A DNA stretch of 64,000 nt from Thermodesulfobacterium hydrogeniphilum (lineage in GTDB: Bacteria; Desulfobacterota; Thermodesulfobacteria; Thermodesulfobacteriales; Thermodesulfobacteriaceae), in NCBI RefSeq assembly GCF_000746255.1, contig NZ_JQKW01000006.1, forward strand, positions 301,694 to 365,693. Direction: 5' to 3'. The stretch's first letter is position 1; the number at the start of each line of letters is the position of its first letter. A program made the translations under genes and the position numbers. Positions 28,317 through 37,909 of this stretch are shown in pieces. A model generated the notes under the pieces. It searched no databases. It was not told where the DNA came from and worked only from the letters and a program-made list of their open reading frames with translations.

Positions 28317-28598
28317 TTTTTTCCTAAGATATAATTTAGCAGGCCTGCTTAGTTCATAATAAGTATGATTCATGTGTTTATATTTTCCACGAATTATAGC
28401 AAATCTTCCTTCAATTCTCTTTAAAAAACCAAGCTTCTCAAGTTTTTTAAGCCTCTCCATAACTTCTTTTAAATCAATTTTAAACCTTCTTGATATAAAT
28501 TTGGCACAATCAGCCCCGTCTTTATATAAATCTTTTAAAATTTCCCAGTCTTTATCTTCTAATTTTTCCCAAGGTAATTTTAAATCCTTAGCTTTCAT
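28302..28598 (-). CDS. Winged-helix protein resembling archaeal DUF2250
   Basis: A 98-residue winged helix-turn-helix protein. Seen: an opening helix (EDKDWEILKDLYKDGADCAKFI), a recognition-helix region (LKEVMERLKKLEKLGFLKRIEG), and a C-terminal HTYYELSRPAKLYLRKK matching my memory of archaeal DUF2250 (HTYYxLTREG). It probably binds DNA; the target is unknown. The start overlaps the end of folC by 11 bases, so it is the last gene of that operon, and its end overlaps the topoisomerase gene. Confidence 0.7.
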   Translation of the reverse strand: MKAKDLKLPWEKLEDKDWEILKDLYKDGADCAKFISRRFKIDLKEVMERLKKLEKLGFLKRIEGRFAIIRGKYKHMNHTYYELSRPAKLYLRKKLNSV

Positions 28599-29871
28599 TT
28601 AGATGATTTTCCAAAATTTTTAAACAATTAGCTATAAAATAAATTGAACCTGTAATCAAAATTTTATTATTTTTATCTTCTAAAGCTTTATCTATAGCTT
28701 CTTGCGGGTTTTTAAAAAATTTAATGGGAACATTATTTAAATTAATTCTACCAAGCTCTTTTTTCCAGTCTTCCACAGTAACAATCTTTCTTGGAGAAAA
28801 AAATTCACATACAAAAATATTATCAGCTAAAATTAAAAGTTCTTTAAGCATTTCTAAAAAAGGCTTTTCTTCATCTTCATTAGTTGCTCCAAAGATTAAA
28901 TTAAAATTTTTAAAATCATCTTTTTTCAGGTTTTCTTTTAAAGTTTTAACTCCTTCTAAATTATGAGCTACATCTATCAAAATTTCCTTGTTTTTTATTA
29001 AAAATCTTTCATATCTTCCTGGCCATTTAACTTCTTTTAAAGCCATTTTTAATTTATTTTCATCAATTTTTAAAAAGCCTTTTTCTTCCAGAATTTCAAA
29101 AGTTTTTAAAGCACATCCTAAATTTATACCCTGATAAAATCCTTTTAAGTTTAAATCTAAATCTTTAAAGTTTTTTTTCCCATAGTAATTCCACTTATTT
29201 TCTTTTTGTTCTATTTTAAAATCTTTATTCCAGATAAACAAAGGTGAGTTTAATCTTAAACATTTTTCTTTAAAAATGGGTATTAATCTTTCTTCTAAAT
29301 TTCCTAAAACACAAGGAGTAAACCTTTTAATTATTCCTGCTTTCTCATAGGCTATTTTTTCTAAGGTATTCCCTAAATATTTTGTGTGATCCAAACTTAT
29401 AGAAGTAATAATAGATGTCTCTGGTTTTATTACATTAGTAGCATCAAGCCTTCCTCCTAAACCACATTCTATAATTGCTATATCCACTTTTTCTTCCCAA
29501 AAATATAAAAAAGCCAGAGCAGTAGTAATCTCAAAATAAGTAGTAGGAAAATTTTTAATAGTAATTTTTAAAATTTTTAAAAGATCTTTTAATTTTTCAT
29601 CTGAAATTTCTATACTATTTATTTTAAATCTCTCATTGAGCTTGAAAAGGTGAGGGGAGGTATAAAGACCTGTTTTTAAACCATGAGATTTGAGAAGTTC
29701 ATTTAAAATAGCACCAGTTGATCCTTTTCCATTAGTCCCTGCAATATGCACAGTTTTTATTTTTTTATGAGGATCACCCAACCACTTTAAAATCTTTGTA
29801 ATTCTATCTAAACCAGGTCTAATACCATGAAATTGATAGCTATTTAACCATTCTAAATAATTTCTCAGCAT
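28588..29871 (-). CDS. folC: Folylpolyglutamate synthase / dihydrofolate synthase
   Basis: A 427-residue Mur-ligase-family enzyme that adds Glu to (dihydro)folate or dihydropteroate. Seen: HIAGTNGKGSTGAIL (P-loop), LYTSPHLFKLNERF (the omega-loop folate site), FEITTALAFLYF, DIAIIECGLGGRLDATNVI, TSISLDHTKYLGNTLEKIAYEKAGIIK and the C-terminal EILIDVAHNLEGVKTL. The ATG directly follows the TAA of the upstream exchanger gene with no gap, so translation is coupled. The C-terminus overlaps the winged-helix gene. Confidence 0.95.
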   Translation of the reverse strand: MLRNYLEWLNSYQFHGIRPGLDRITKILKWLGDPHKKIKTVHIAGTNGKGSTGAILNELLKSHGLKTGLYTSPHLFKLNERFKINSIEISDEKLKDLLKILKITIKNFPTTYFEITTALAFLYFWEEKVDIAIIECGLGGRLDATNVIKPETSIITSISLDHTKYLGNTLEKIAYEKAGIIKRFTPCVLGNLEERLIPIFKEKCLRLNSPLFIWNKDFKIEQKENKWNYYGKKNFKDLDLNLKGFYQGINLGCALKTFEILEEKGFLKIDENKLKMALKEVKWPGRYERFLIKNKEILIDVAHNLEGVKTLKENLKKDDFKNFNLIFGATNEDEEKPFLEMLKELLILADNIFVCEFFSPRKIVTVEDWKKELGRINLNNVPIKFFKNPQEAIDKALEDKNNKILITGSIYFIANCLKILENHLNES

Positions 29872-30903
29872 TTAAGAAGCTAAGGTTTTTATTATTAAAT
29901 AAATGTAAAAAATATAAAAAAAACCAGATATAAAAAATATATAAGGAGGTAGTTTTTTAAAAATTTTTAAAATTATTAAATAAAAAACTCCAAGAAAAAG
30001 TGTAATCAAAGCTGAGAATAATGCAAGTCCTTTAATTTTCCAGGTAGTAAATAATAATCCTACACTTACAGGAAAAGTTGCCTGAAAGACCATAGCTCCT
30101 GTTATATTCCCTAAAGCAAGAGTATCCTTTCCTCTTAAAGTCCATAAAAAACTGTTACATTTTTCAGGAAGTTCTGTAGCTATAGGAGCTAAGATAAGTG
30201 CAAACAAAAGAGGCTCTATACCCAGTTTTTTGGAAATTATTTCTAGATTTTCTACAAAAATATGAGCCCCTTTAATCATTAAAACTAAAGCTAAAACTAC
30301 CTGAAAAATGGATAAAAAAATTATCAAAATCTTACGATTGAATGAAAAACTGATTATTTTTAAAACTTTGTTTAAATATAAATCTCTTACAGATTCAAGT
30401 TCAAGACTATCAGCTCTGAAAGTGCAAAATAAATATATTATATAATTTATTATCAAAAATACAGCTATAAAATAGTGTAAAAATTTAGTATTAGGGAAAA
30501 TCAAAGGAAAAAAAATAGCCAAGGAATAACTAAAAAGAAAAAAAGAAAGATCTCTCAAAAAAGTTGAATATTCTAAATGTATTTCTAATTTAGATCTTCT
30601 TTTAAAAAAATAACTAATAAAAATCCCTAAACCGATTAGAAATAATCCTACGGTAGAAAGCATAAAAGGAGCGCCTAAGATAGCTCCTACTCCTATATAA
30701 GCTCCTTCTTTTCCTTTGTATAAAAGGATAGCAACTAAAGGAACTATAGTTTCTGGAAGAGCCGTGCCTATAGCTGCAAGAACACTTCCAACTACAGCTT
30801 GAGATAAAGACAGTGTTTCCCCAAATACCTCTATTCCATTAGTAAATAACTCCGCACTAAAAAGAATTATTAACAGAGATAAAATTAAAAAAATTAATTC
30901 CAT
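29872..30903 (-). CDS. CaCA-family sodium/calcium exchanger-like membrane protein
   Basis: A 343-residue polytopic inner-membrane protein with about 10 hydrophobic segments and the two inverted alpha-repeats of the Ca2+/cation antiporter family: SVLAAIGTALPETIVPLVA in the first half and LAPIATELPEKCNSF followed by GNITGAMVFQATFP in the second, each with the ion-ligating Glu after Pro. It probably exchanges Na+ or H+ for Ca2+ or a similar cation; the exact ion is not readable. It lies between the universal stress protein gene (9-base gap) and folC (no gap). Confidence 0.85.
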   Translation of the reverse strand: MELIFLILSLLIILFSAELFTNGIEVFGETLSLSQAVVGSVLAAIGTALPETIVPLVAILLYKGKEGAYIGVGAILGAPFMLSTVGLFLIGLGIFISYFFKRRSKLEIHLEYSTFLRDLSFFLFSYSLAIFFPLIFPNTKFLHYFIAVFLIINYIIYLFCTFRADSLELESVRDLYLNKVLKIISFSFNRKILIIFLSIFQVVLALVLMIKGAHIFVENLEIISKKLGIEPLLFALILAPIATELPEKCNSFLWTLRGKDTLALGNITGAMVFQATFPVSVGLLFTTWKIKGLALFSALITLFLGVFYLIILKIFKKLPPYIFFISGFFYIFYIYLIIKTLAS

Positions 30904-30912
30904 GTCTCAGGA

Positions 30913-31743
30913 CTAATTTTCTACTATAAAAATAGGTATATTTATTGAGTATAGTATTTCCTTAGTCAAAAATCCTAACCCCTCTTTAAGTTCTTTTCCT
31001 CTTTTACCTATTATTAACAGATCTGTTTGAGTTTCTTTAATAAATTTGTCTATTTCTTCTAATCTATCTCCAAATCTAATATAAAAATTAAAAGGTACAA
31101 AAGGAATTTTAATTTCTTGTAATAAACTATGCCATGATTTTTCAATTTCTTTTTTAGTATTTTCTAAGTATTTTTCTTGTAATTTTGAATTTTGGATTCC
31201 AAGAGGAGGAACTATATTTAAAATGTTTAAATTACATTTTAATTTTTCTGTTAAGAAAAAGGCTTTTTTAAGAGAAATTGGCGAAAATTCTGAAAAATCA
31301 ATAGCACAGAGAATATTTTTAATTTTTTGCAGAGGTTTCTTTTTTACTACTAAAAAATTGCACTTAAGTTTTTCAAGCATTTTTTCAGCAGTAGGAACTT
31401 TAAAAATATGGGATTTATACCCCAATACTAAAACTTCAGGTTTTAACCTACTAATAAAATTTTCTAAAACTTCCCAAAAATTTCCTAAAAGAACATGAAT
31501 TTCTACTGAAAAATTTTTTTCTTTAAAAAGTTTAGTTAATTTTTCAAGTTCTTTATAAATATTTTCTTTTTCTTTGTTTAAATAAGGAAGAAGATATACA
31601 GGAGGAGTAAAAAAATATTCAATAGCATGAAATAAAACAATTTTACTTTCAGTATAAACATTTTGAGCTAAAAAGACACCACTTTCAATAATGATAGAAG
31701 TGAATTCTTTAAAGTCTATAGCTAAAGCAATAGGTTTATTCAT
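30913..31743 (-). CDS. Universal stress protein, tandem UspA domains
   Basis: A 276-residue protein of two UspA-like Rossmann domains: domain 1 begins IALAIDFKEFTSIIIESG, and domain 2 begins KNILCAIDFSEFSPISLKKAF. Each ends in a strand-loop of the type VLGYKSH or LLIIGKRGKELKEGLGFLTKEIL. In ATP-binding Usp proteins the loop reads GxxGxxxxxxxGS/T; here domain 2 keeps GKRGKELKEG but the terminal part is divergent, so ATP binding is uncertain. It lies between the zinc-ribbon gene and the exchanger on the same strand. Confidence 0.87.
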   Translation of the reverse strand: MNKPIALAIDFKEFTSIIIESGVFLAQNVYTESKIVLFHAIEYFFTPPVYLLPYLNKEKENIYKELEKLTKLFKEKNFSVEIHVLLGNFWEVLENFISRLKPEVLVLGYKSHIFKVPTAEKMLEKLKCNFLVVKKKPLQKIKNILCAIDFSEFSPISLKKAFFLTEKLKCNLNILNIVPPLGIQNSKLQEKYLENTKKEIEKSWHSLLQEIKIPFVPFNFYIRFGDRLEEIDKFIKETQTDLLIIGKRGKELKEGLGFLTKEILYSINIPIFIVEN

Positions 31744-31751
31744 TTGAATTT

Positions 31752-32264
31752 TTAATCATTTCTTGACCAGTAAACCCTTACCAATTTATTCCCTTTAGAC
31801 CATCTAAACTCTAAATCTCCTTTACAAGCCTTATACAAGGCTCTTCCTAATCTTTGAGCTAAATGGTCTGTGGTAGTTTCTATAACTGTAGTTCCATCTT
31901 CTTCATAAATATTTATAATTTGGTGTAAAGGATTTAAACCTCTTGCTCTTTCAACTTCATTATTTATAAGACGCATAATTTCTTCTCTATGAGTCTCCCA
32001 AAAATTGCCAGAAATATAAAGATATCCCATAGCATAACGGTCCAAAATTTTTCTACAAGCTGGGCAAATAATGTGAGGAACTGTTTCTATATCTTTTAAT
32101 TCTTCATAAAGTTCTTCATCTATAAACCATCTTTTATCTTTAAAGATAGCTTTACATCTTGGACAGATAGCTTCACCAGCAGGAGCAGCTTTCATTGCAT
32201 AAGGATCTCCATTAGTTTCATATTCCTGAGTATGGGTGAACCACTTATCTCCTTTTTTAGACAT
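31752..32264 (-). CDS. Zinc-ribbon protein (BCAM0308/NMD3-like)
   Basis: A 170-residue cytosolic protein with a CPRC (about 35-38) and CPAC (about 68-71) pair forming a likely zinc ribbon, then a helical EEIMRLINNEVERARGLNP and a domain with ETTTDHLAQRLGRALYKACKG. It resembles the proteins annotated BCAM0308, loosely related to the N-terminal part of NMD3, but the function is unknown. It starts after a strong AGGAGGT and has its own good promoter, so it heads the operon running through the universal stress protein and the exchanger. Confidence 0.68.
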   Translation of the reverse strand: MSKKGDKWFTHTQEYETNGDPYAMKAAPAGEAICPRCKAIFKDKRWFIDEELYEELKDIETVPHIICPACRKILDRYAMGYLYISGNFWETHREEIMRLINNEVERARGLNPLHQIINIYEEDGTTVIETTTDHLAQRLGRALYKACKGDLEFRWSKGNKLVRVYWSRND

Positions 32265-32297
32265 AAAAACCTCCTAAATAAAGTTTTCTTAATTTAA

Positions 32298-32325
32298 AAT
32301 ATAATCTTCATTTCAAGCAAGTCAA
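32298..32325 (-). promoter_or_regulatory. Sigma-70 promoter of the zinc-ribbon gene
   Basis: On the minus strand, TTGACT (32325-32320), a 16-base spacer and TATATT (32303-32298), followed by an untranslated leader with AGGAGGT before the ATG at 32264. It is one of the best promoter matches in the window. Confidence 0.6.
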
Positions 32326-32334
32326 TTAGATCAA

Positions 32335-33543
32335 CTAAAATCCCTGTTTTAAAAGAATAATAGGATCAACTTTAGAAGCTTTAAAAGCTGGATAAACCCC
32401 TGCTATAATCCCAAAAATTATGGTTAATAATGTAGAAGTAATGATAGGACCTAAAGGAAAAATTAAGGGATAATTAAATAAAGGTAAAAAAATTAAAGCT
32501 CCTAAAATTCCTATTAAAATTCCTATTAAACCTCCCAGCATGGTGATAAAAATACTTTCTGCCAAGAATTGAAAAAGAATATCCTTTTCTTTAGCTCCAA
32601 GGGCTTTTCTAATACCTATTTCCTTTTTTCTTTCATTAACTGAAAGTGTCATAATAGCTGTAACTCCCAAAGCACCTACTAAAAGACACAAAATTGAAAC
32701 ATTTTTTACCAATACTGAAAAAATCCTGGTAGTTTGAGTTTTTACTTTTAAAATATCTTCAGCTTTGATAATAGTAAAATCTTTATTTTTTTCACTAACT
32801 TTATGCCTTTTCATAAGTAATTTATTTATTTGATCTTCTATTTTAGAAATTTCTGATATATCCTTTACACTTAAGTAAATACTTCTTATATAATCCACAT
32901 TATAAACAGCTGATATAGCTACAGTATAAGGAATTAAAACTTGATCATCCTGATCAGTATTACTGGCATCAATTCCTATTTTATCCAAAACTCCTATTAC
33001 TCTAAAAGGTAATTTGTTTATTAGTATAATTTTTCCAATAGGATCTTTATTACCAAAAAGTTCCTTTTTTACTTTATATCCCAAAATAGCTACCTTTTTA
33101 TATCCTAAAACTTCCTCTTTTAAAAAGTTTCTTCCTTCAACTAAAGGGAATTTTCTTAGCTTTATATATTCCTCGTTAACCCCATTAATTATGGTAATAA
33201 GAGTATTTCTTAAATATCTTACAATCCCATCACCATTAAACACAGGAGAAATATATTTTATTCCGTTTATTTCCATCAAAACCTTTGCATCACTTGGTTT
33301 TAAAGTTGTGGTTATTTCTGTTTGAATAGCTCTACCTGCTCTAACCTTTACATTACCTGCTACTACCATCATTACTTCAGGACCGAAGGTTTCTATTTCT
33401 TTTAATGTTTTAATTTTAGCAGATTCTCCAAAAGAATTCATAAGAAGAAGAGAAGCAACCCCTATAATTATTCCAATAATAGATAAAATAAGCCTTAATT
33501 TTTTATGAAAAAGTCCTCCCCAAAGTAATTTATATTTCAGCAT
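32335..33543 (-). CDS. MacB/FtsX-type ABC transporter permease 1
   Basis: A 402-residue permease with four TM helices: TM1 near the N-terminus (LILSIIGIIIGVASLLLM), a large periplasmic MacB-PCD domain with KVAILGYKVKKELFG and DPIGKIILINKLPFRVIGVL, then three C-terminal TM helices of the FtsX domain with RKKEIGIRKALGAKEKDILFQFLAES. It is the last gene of the efflux operon (TolC, adaptor, ATPase, two permeases). MacB-type systems move substrates from the periplasm through TolC rather than across the inner membrane. Confidence 0.92.
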   Translation of the reverse strand: MLKYKLLWGGLFHKKLRLILSIIGIIIGVASLLLMNSFGESAKIKTLKEIETFGPEVMMVVAGNVKVRAGRAIQTEITTTLKPSDAKVLMEINGIKYISPVFNGDGIVRYLRNTLITIINGVNEEYIKLRKFPLVEGRNFLKEEVLGYKKVAILGYKVKKELFGNKDPIGKIILINKLPFRVIGVLDKIGIDASNTDQDDQVLIPYTVAISAVYNVDYIRSIYLSVKDISEISKIEDQINKLLMKRHKVSEKNKDFTIIKAEDILKVKTQTTRIFSVLVKNVSILCLLVGALGVTAIMTLSVNERKKEIGIRKALGAKEKDILFQFLAESIFITMLGGLIGILIGILGALIFLPLFNYPLIFPLGPIITSTLLTIIFGIIAGVYPAFKASKVDPIILLKQGF

Positions 33544-33546
33544 TTC

Positions 33547-34761
33547 TTACAAACTCTTTAATAAAATAGAAGGTTCTACTTGGGTAGCTTTTACAGAAGG
33601 TATCAAACTAAAAACAATAGTTGTTAATATAGCAAAACTAAGGCTAAATAAAAATGTTAGCCAAGAAAAATAAGCTTTTAAAGGGGTAAAATAGGCAATA
33701 GTTTTTAAAATAAGTAAACTTAAAATCCATCCTATTAAGCCACTTATAAAAGCAATTATTAAAGACATTACTAAATAATGTATAATTATTCTTTGAGAAG
33801 TCGCTCCTAAAGCTACTCTTAAAGCAATAATAGGAGATTTTTCTTCAATATTAGCATACATAAGATTCATAATAATCACACCACTTATTATCAAACTTAT
33901 TAAAGATATAGTTAAAAGAAAAATTGTTAAAATTTTTGATGCAGAAGTAAAAAACTTTATAGCCATATCAGGAGTAATAATTCTAAAATCATCTGGTTCT
34001 ATACCATAAAGCTTGTGTCTTTTTCTCAAAATTTGACGAATCTTATATTTAGCTAAATCAATATTTGTACCAGGCTGAAATAGAATTTTTATAGCATCTA
34101 TATAATCCTTATTGAATAGTCTTCTTTGAGCAGTAGTAAGAGGAATAAAAATTCTTTCATTTCTGTTAAAATGTCCGAAAGTGGGTTTGGATTCTAAAAT
34201 TCCAATTATTTCAAAATATTCTGATCGTATTTTTATCTTTTTTCCTATAGGATCTTTAATCCCAAATTTTTTAGGAATATCAAAACCTACTACACAAACC
34301 TTGCTTAGTCTCTTTAGATCGTTTTTATTAATAAATCTTCCTGTTTTAGGATACCAATTGGTTGCAATGGTATAATTAGGAAAAACTCCTTCTATTCTTA
34401 TCATTTCTGCATTTCCTTTATATGAAACTTCTGATGTTCCTAAGGAGATAGGAGAAACTAATTTAACAAAATCAAGTTTTTCAATCTCTTTTGCATCTCC
34501 CAGTTTTAAAGTATCTCTTCTGGTGGTAGTAAGACCTATTATTTTTCCTCCTCCAGCAAGAATGAGCATAGCGTCTTTTCCAAATTGCACGTTAGCCAGA
34601 GCATTCAGTATTTGTTCTTTAGCTGAATATCCTAAGGAATAAATTGTATTTAAAGCTGTTAAACTTATTACCAAGGATAGAATCATAAAAAAAAGATTTA
34701 CTTTATTTGAAATTAATTCTTTCCAGACATCTTTTAAAATTTGAATATACAAAAATTTCAT
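33547..34761 (-). CDS. MacB/FtsX-type ABC transporter permease 2
   Basis: A 404-residue paralogue of the downstream permease with the same plan: TM1 (LFFMILSLVISLTALNTI), a periplasmic domain containing VCVVGFDIPKKFGIKDPIGKKI, then a three-TM C-terminal block with IVFSLIPSVKATQVEPSILL. Two separate permease genes suggest a heterodimer. Its start overlaps the end of the ATPase gene by 4 bases, and the next permease starts 3 bases after its stop. Confidence 0.91.
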   Translation of the reverse strand: MKFLYIQILKDVWKELISNKVNLFFMILSLVISLTALNTIYSLGYSAKEQILNALANVQFGKDAMLILAGGGKIIGLTTTRRDTLKLGDAKEIEKLDFVKLVSPISLGTSEVSYKGNAEMIRIEGVFPNYTIATNWYPKTGRFINKNDLKRLSKVCVVGFDIPKKFGIKDPIGKKIKIRSEYFEIIGILESKPTFGHFNRNERIFIPLTTAQRRLFNKDYIDAIKILFQPGTNIDLAKYKIRQILRKRHKLYGIEPDDFRIITPDMAIKFFTSASKILTIFLLTISLISLIISGVIIMNLMYANIEEKSPIIALRVALGATSQRIIIHYLVMSLIIAFISGLIGWILSLLILKTIAYFTPLKAYFSWLTFLFSLSFAILTTIVFSLIPSVKATQVEPSILLKSL

Positions 34762-35438
34762 TTTTCTATAAAATTGCCATCTTTGATTATTTTTATTCTT
34801 TTAGCATATTTAGCTATTTCTGGATCATGAGTAACCATTATAATGGTAATTCCTTCTTGATTTAATTCACGAAAAATTTTAATCACCTCCTCACTGCTTT
34901 TACTGTCCAGATTGCCTGTGGGTTCATCAGCAAGTAAAAGTTTAGGCTTTCCAATAAGAGCTCTTGCAATAGCCACTCTTTGCTGTTGTCCTCCGGAAAG
35001 TTCAGCTGGTTTAGCCTTTATCCTGTCTCCTAAACCTAATCTTTCTAATAATTTTTTAGCTCTTTCTTCGTCTTTTTTACTAATTCCCTCTTTTCTATAA
35101 AGTAAAGGCATCAGAACATTTTCCAAAGCTGTAGCCCAAGGAATCAAATGAAAAGCTTGAAAAATAAAACCTAATTTTCTATTCCTAATGTATGCTAACT
35201 CTTGTTTACTTAACTTGCTAACCTCTTCCCCATCAAGAATATAACTTCCTGATGTTGGTTTATCAAGAAGACCTATAATATTTAAAAGGGTTGTTTTTCC
35301 ACTCCCAGAAGCTCCCATAATAGCAAGAAATTCTCCTTTTTCTACTTCTAAATTAATTCCTTTTAAGACTTGATAAGAAACTTTACCTGTTTGATAAGTT
35401 TTGGTTATATCTTTAAGAATAACTAATTTTTTTACCAC
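34758..35438 (-). CDS. MacB/LolD-type ABC transporter ATP-binding protein
   Basis: A 226-residue nucleotide-binding subunit. Seen: Walker [10 protein letters not shown], the Q-loop [16 protein letters not shown], signature [15 protein letters not shown], Walker [14 protein letters not shown] and the H-loop THD. These are the features of the MacB/LolD group. The start is GTG at 35438, overlapping the stop of the adaptor gene (GTGGTAA), with GAGGAAG 9 bases upstream; this gives the typical length of about 225. The frame is open 21 codons further upstream, but that stretch only re-reads the adaptor's end and has no family similarity. Confidence 0.94.
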   Translation of the reverse strand: MVKKLVILKDITKTYQTGKVSYQVLKGINLEVEKGEFLAIMGASGSGKTTLLNIIGLLDKPTSGSYILDGEEVSKLSKQELAYIRNRKLGFIFQAFHLIPWATALENVLMPLLYRKEGISKKDEERAKKLLERLGLGDRIKAKPAELSGGQQQRVAIARALIGKPKLLLADEPTGNLDSKSSEEVIKIFRELNQEGITIIMVTHDPEIAKYAKRIKIIKDGNFIEK

Positions 35439-36619
35439 AAACCTACTTCCTCGCCTTCTTTCAAACCAGAAATTATCTCTGTTTTTCCTTCTGATTCCCA
35501 ACCAACTTTAACAATCCTTTTTTCCCATTTTTCTTCTTTTTTAACCATAACATAATAATTTCCTGAAGAATCTATTTTAATAGCCCTGGAAGGAACTATC
35601 AGTACATTCTGTTTTTTACCTGCAATAATAGTAACTTGAGCTGTCATTTCTGGACGAAGAAGGTTTTTATAAGGATCTAAAATATCAAGCACTACATCAT
35701 AAAAAACTACATTATTTTTGATAACAGCTCCTGGATAAATAGTTTTAACTCTGGCTCTAAAAATTTTATCAGGATAAGCATCCACAGTAAACTTAGCTTC
35801 TTGTCCAGGAGCAATTTTCCCTATATCTGTTTCATCTACATAACATTCTACTTGAAGTTTTGAAAGATCTATTACTGTAATAAAAGTAGGGGCATTTAGC
35901 CCAGCAACTACAGTTTCTCCTTGTTGAGTAGTAACTTCAGAAACAACTCCTGAAATAGGAGCATATACAAAAGCATAACTTAATCTTATTTTAGCTTCTT
36001 CCCATGTATTTTTAGCAGCTTTTACCTGTTCTTCAGCAGCCTTGAGTTCATTTTTATATTCTTCTATTAAAGCTCTGAGATTATAATATTCTGCATTTAC
36101 TTGAGCTTTTGCAACATCGTAATCTCTTTGAATTCTTTCCATATCTGTTTTAGAAATAAGACCATCTTTATATAAAACTTCCTGTCTTTTGAATTCTCTT
36201 TCTATTTGAGCTAATTTGATTTTTAAAGCCTTTATATTTTCTTTTTGAGCTTTTATTTTTTCAGAGTAAGTAAGTTTAACTTTTTCTAAGTAAGCTAAAG
36301 CCTGTTTATAATTAGCATAGGTTCTATTTACTTCATCTTGTAAATCCTCATGTTCAATAATAGCAATAAGTTGTCCTTTTTTTACTTTATCACCACGGGT
36401 TACAAAGAGTTTTTCAACTTTACCAGAGATTCTTGCTCCAACTTTAACTTGAGCACCAACCTGCGGCTTTACTGCTCCTGTAGCAGCAATTTCTGAAAAA
36501 ATAATACCCTTTTTTACTTTAATAGTCTTTTTAGGATAAAGTTCTTTTTTATTTTTCTCTTTACATCCAAAAACAAAAAAGGGAAAAATTAATAAAATCA
36601 AATATAAAACCTTTTTCAT
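35432..36619 (-). CDS. MacA/HlyD-type periplasmic adaptor lipoprotein
   Basis: A 395-residue membrane-fusion protein. Seen: a lipoprotein signal (LILLIFPFFVFGC, lipobox FVFGC at about 15-19), a lipoyl half-domain VGARISGKVEKLFVTRGDKVKKGQLIA, a long coiled-coil hairpin rich in Ala/Lys/Glu (about 85-205), the returning lipoyl half YAPISGVVSEVTTQQGETV, a beta-barrel with DIGKIAPGQEAKFTVDAYPDKIF, and a C-terminal membrane-proximal domain. It bridges the ABC pump to the TolC channel. It follows the TolC gene by 1 base and overlaps the ATPase start. Confidence 0.93.
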   Translation of the reverse strand: MKKVLYLILLIFPFFVFGCKEKNKKELYPKKTIKVKKGIIFSEIAATGAVKPQVGAQVKVGARISGKVEKLFVTRGDKVKKGQLIAIIEHEDLQDEVNRTYANYKQALAYLEKVKLTYSEKIKAQKENIKALKIKLAQIEREFKRQEVLYKDGLISKTDMERIQRDYDVAKAQVNAEYYNLRALIEEYKNELKAAEEQVKAAKNTWEEAKIRLSYAFVYAPISGVVSEVTTQQGETVVAGLNAPTFITVIDLSKLQVECYVDETDIGKIAPGQEAKFTVDAYPDKIFRARVKTIYPGAVIKNNVVFYDVVLDILDPYKNLLRPEMTAQVTIIAGKKQNVLIVPSRAIKIDSSGNYYVMVKKEEKWEKRIVKVGWESEGKTEIISGLKEGEEVGLW

Positions 36620-36620
36620 C

Positions 36621-37892
36621 TTATTTTTCTAATCCAGGAATAAAGCCCATAGATTTTTGAAGGTTATAATAAGATAAAATGAAATTATATTTAGAAACTG
36701 CTACTTGTGATCTTGCTTCTGAAAGACGTGCCAATGTAGTGGTTAAATCTACAATGCTTGCCAAACCGGTTTCATATTTTTTCTTTATAATTCTATAATC
36801 TTCTTCTATGCTTTTTAACCAAGCTATAGCGCTTTCGTAATTTTCCTTAGCAGTTTGCCATCTTTTATAATTGGTAAATATTTCCTGTTTTACTTCTAAT
36901 TCTGTTTGAGTTTTTTCAAAATGTTTTTGTTCTAAAGTTGCTCTTTCTTTTTTTAGTTCTTCCCATCTGGATAAACCCAAAAATATAGGCCATTGAATTT
37001 CTATCCCTGCTGTAAATTCATAATCTCTATCTGGGAAAAATTTGGAATCTTCTTTGTAATAGCTACTGACTAAATTTATAGAAGGCAAAAATTTACCTTT
37101 TACTTCTTTTACTTTTTCTTCTTGAGCAAGAATTTCTTTTTCTTTAGCTTTAAGTTCTGGTCTTTTCATTAAACCAAGTTTAATACAATCAGCTAAATTT
37201 TTTGCTTTAAGATCTGTTTCTTTGACAGGTAAAAATTCAAAACTATCAGTTTGGGTAATATCATAATTGATTAAAGTTAAAACATTAGCTTTAGCAATTT
37301 CAGAAGTGTATTTGTAATTAGTAACATTAAATTCTGCTTTTTTTACACGGGCTTCAGCATCTAAAACATCAGCATAAGGAGCTAACCCCACTTCATATTT
37401 CTTTTTAGCAAGCTTTAAAATCGTTTTGGCATCTTTTAAATCTGTTAAAGCAGCTTCATAAAGAGCTTTTTGTTTAAAATATTCTAAATAAGCTTGGATT
37501 ATATTCATAGAAATATTTAAAATAACGCTTTTAATATTTTCATCTTGAGCTGCTATTAACAATAGAGCTTCTTTATAAGCATGCCAATCAGAGAATCCTG
37601 AAAAAATATTCCAGGTTAAACTCGGACCAAAATAATGAAAATCAACTGAGGGTTTATTCCTACCTAAATCCTGTCTCTGATAATTGTAATTTAAATATAA
37701 ATAAGGAAAAAACTTTGCTTTTATCATATTTTTTTGAAAAAAATATTCTTCTTTGATTTTAGAAGAAATTTTAATTTGTGGATTATTTTTTATTCCTAAA
37801 GATATCACATCACTTAAAGATAAGAACTGTTTAGCATATAAATGCTGACACAAAAGAACAAAAAGAGAAAGAGTTATAATTATCTGTCTCAT
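36621..37892 (-). CDS. TolC-family outer-membrane efflux channel
   Basis: A 423-residue outer-membrane factor. Seen: a signal peptide (QIIITLSLFVLLCQHLYA, cleavage after AYA-like LYA), then two repeats of the OEP fold with SDVISLGIKNNPQIK and the internal counterpart LADCIKLGLMKRPELKAKEK, and long helices ending in VDLTTTLARLSEARSQVAVSKYNFILSYYNLQKSMG. The start ATG at 37892 follows GAAGGAAA; 20 further in-frame codons upstream would run through the operator and lack a ribosome-binding site. It is the first gene of the five-gene export operon. Confidence 0.93.
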   Translation of the reverse strand: MRQIIITLSLFVLLCQHLYAKQFLSLSDVISLGIKNNPQIKISSKIKEEYFFQKNMIKAKFFPYLYLNYNYQRQDLGRNKPSVDFHYFGPSLTWNIFSGFSDWHAYKEALLLIAAQDENIKSVILNISMNIIQAYLEYFKQKALYEAALTDLKDAKTILKLAKKKYEVGLAPYADVLDAEARVKKAEFNVTNYKYTSEIAKANVLTLINYDITQTDSFEFLPVKETDLKAKNLADCIKLGLMKRPELKAKEKEILAQEEKVKEVKGKFLPSINLVSSYYKEDSKFFPDRDYEFTAGIEIQWPIFLGLSRWEELKKERATLEQKHFEKTQTELEVKQEIFTNYKRWQTAKENYESAIAWLKSIEEDYRIIKKKYETGLASIVDLTTTLARLSEARSQVAVSKYNFILSYYNLQKSMGFIPGLEK

Positions 37893-37909
37893 AAAATTTC
37901 CTTCAATAT

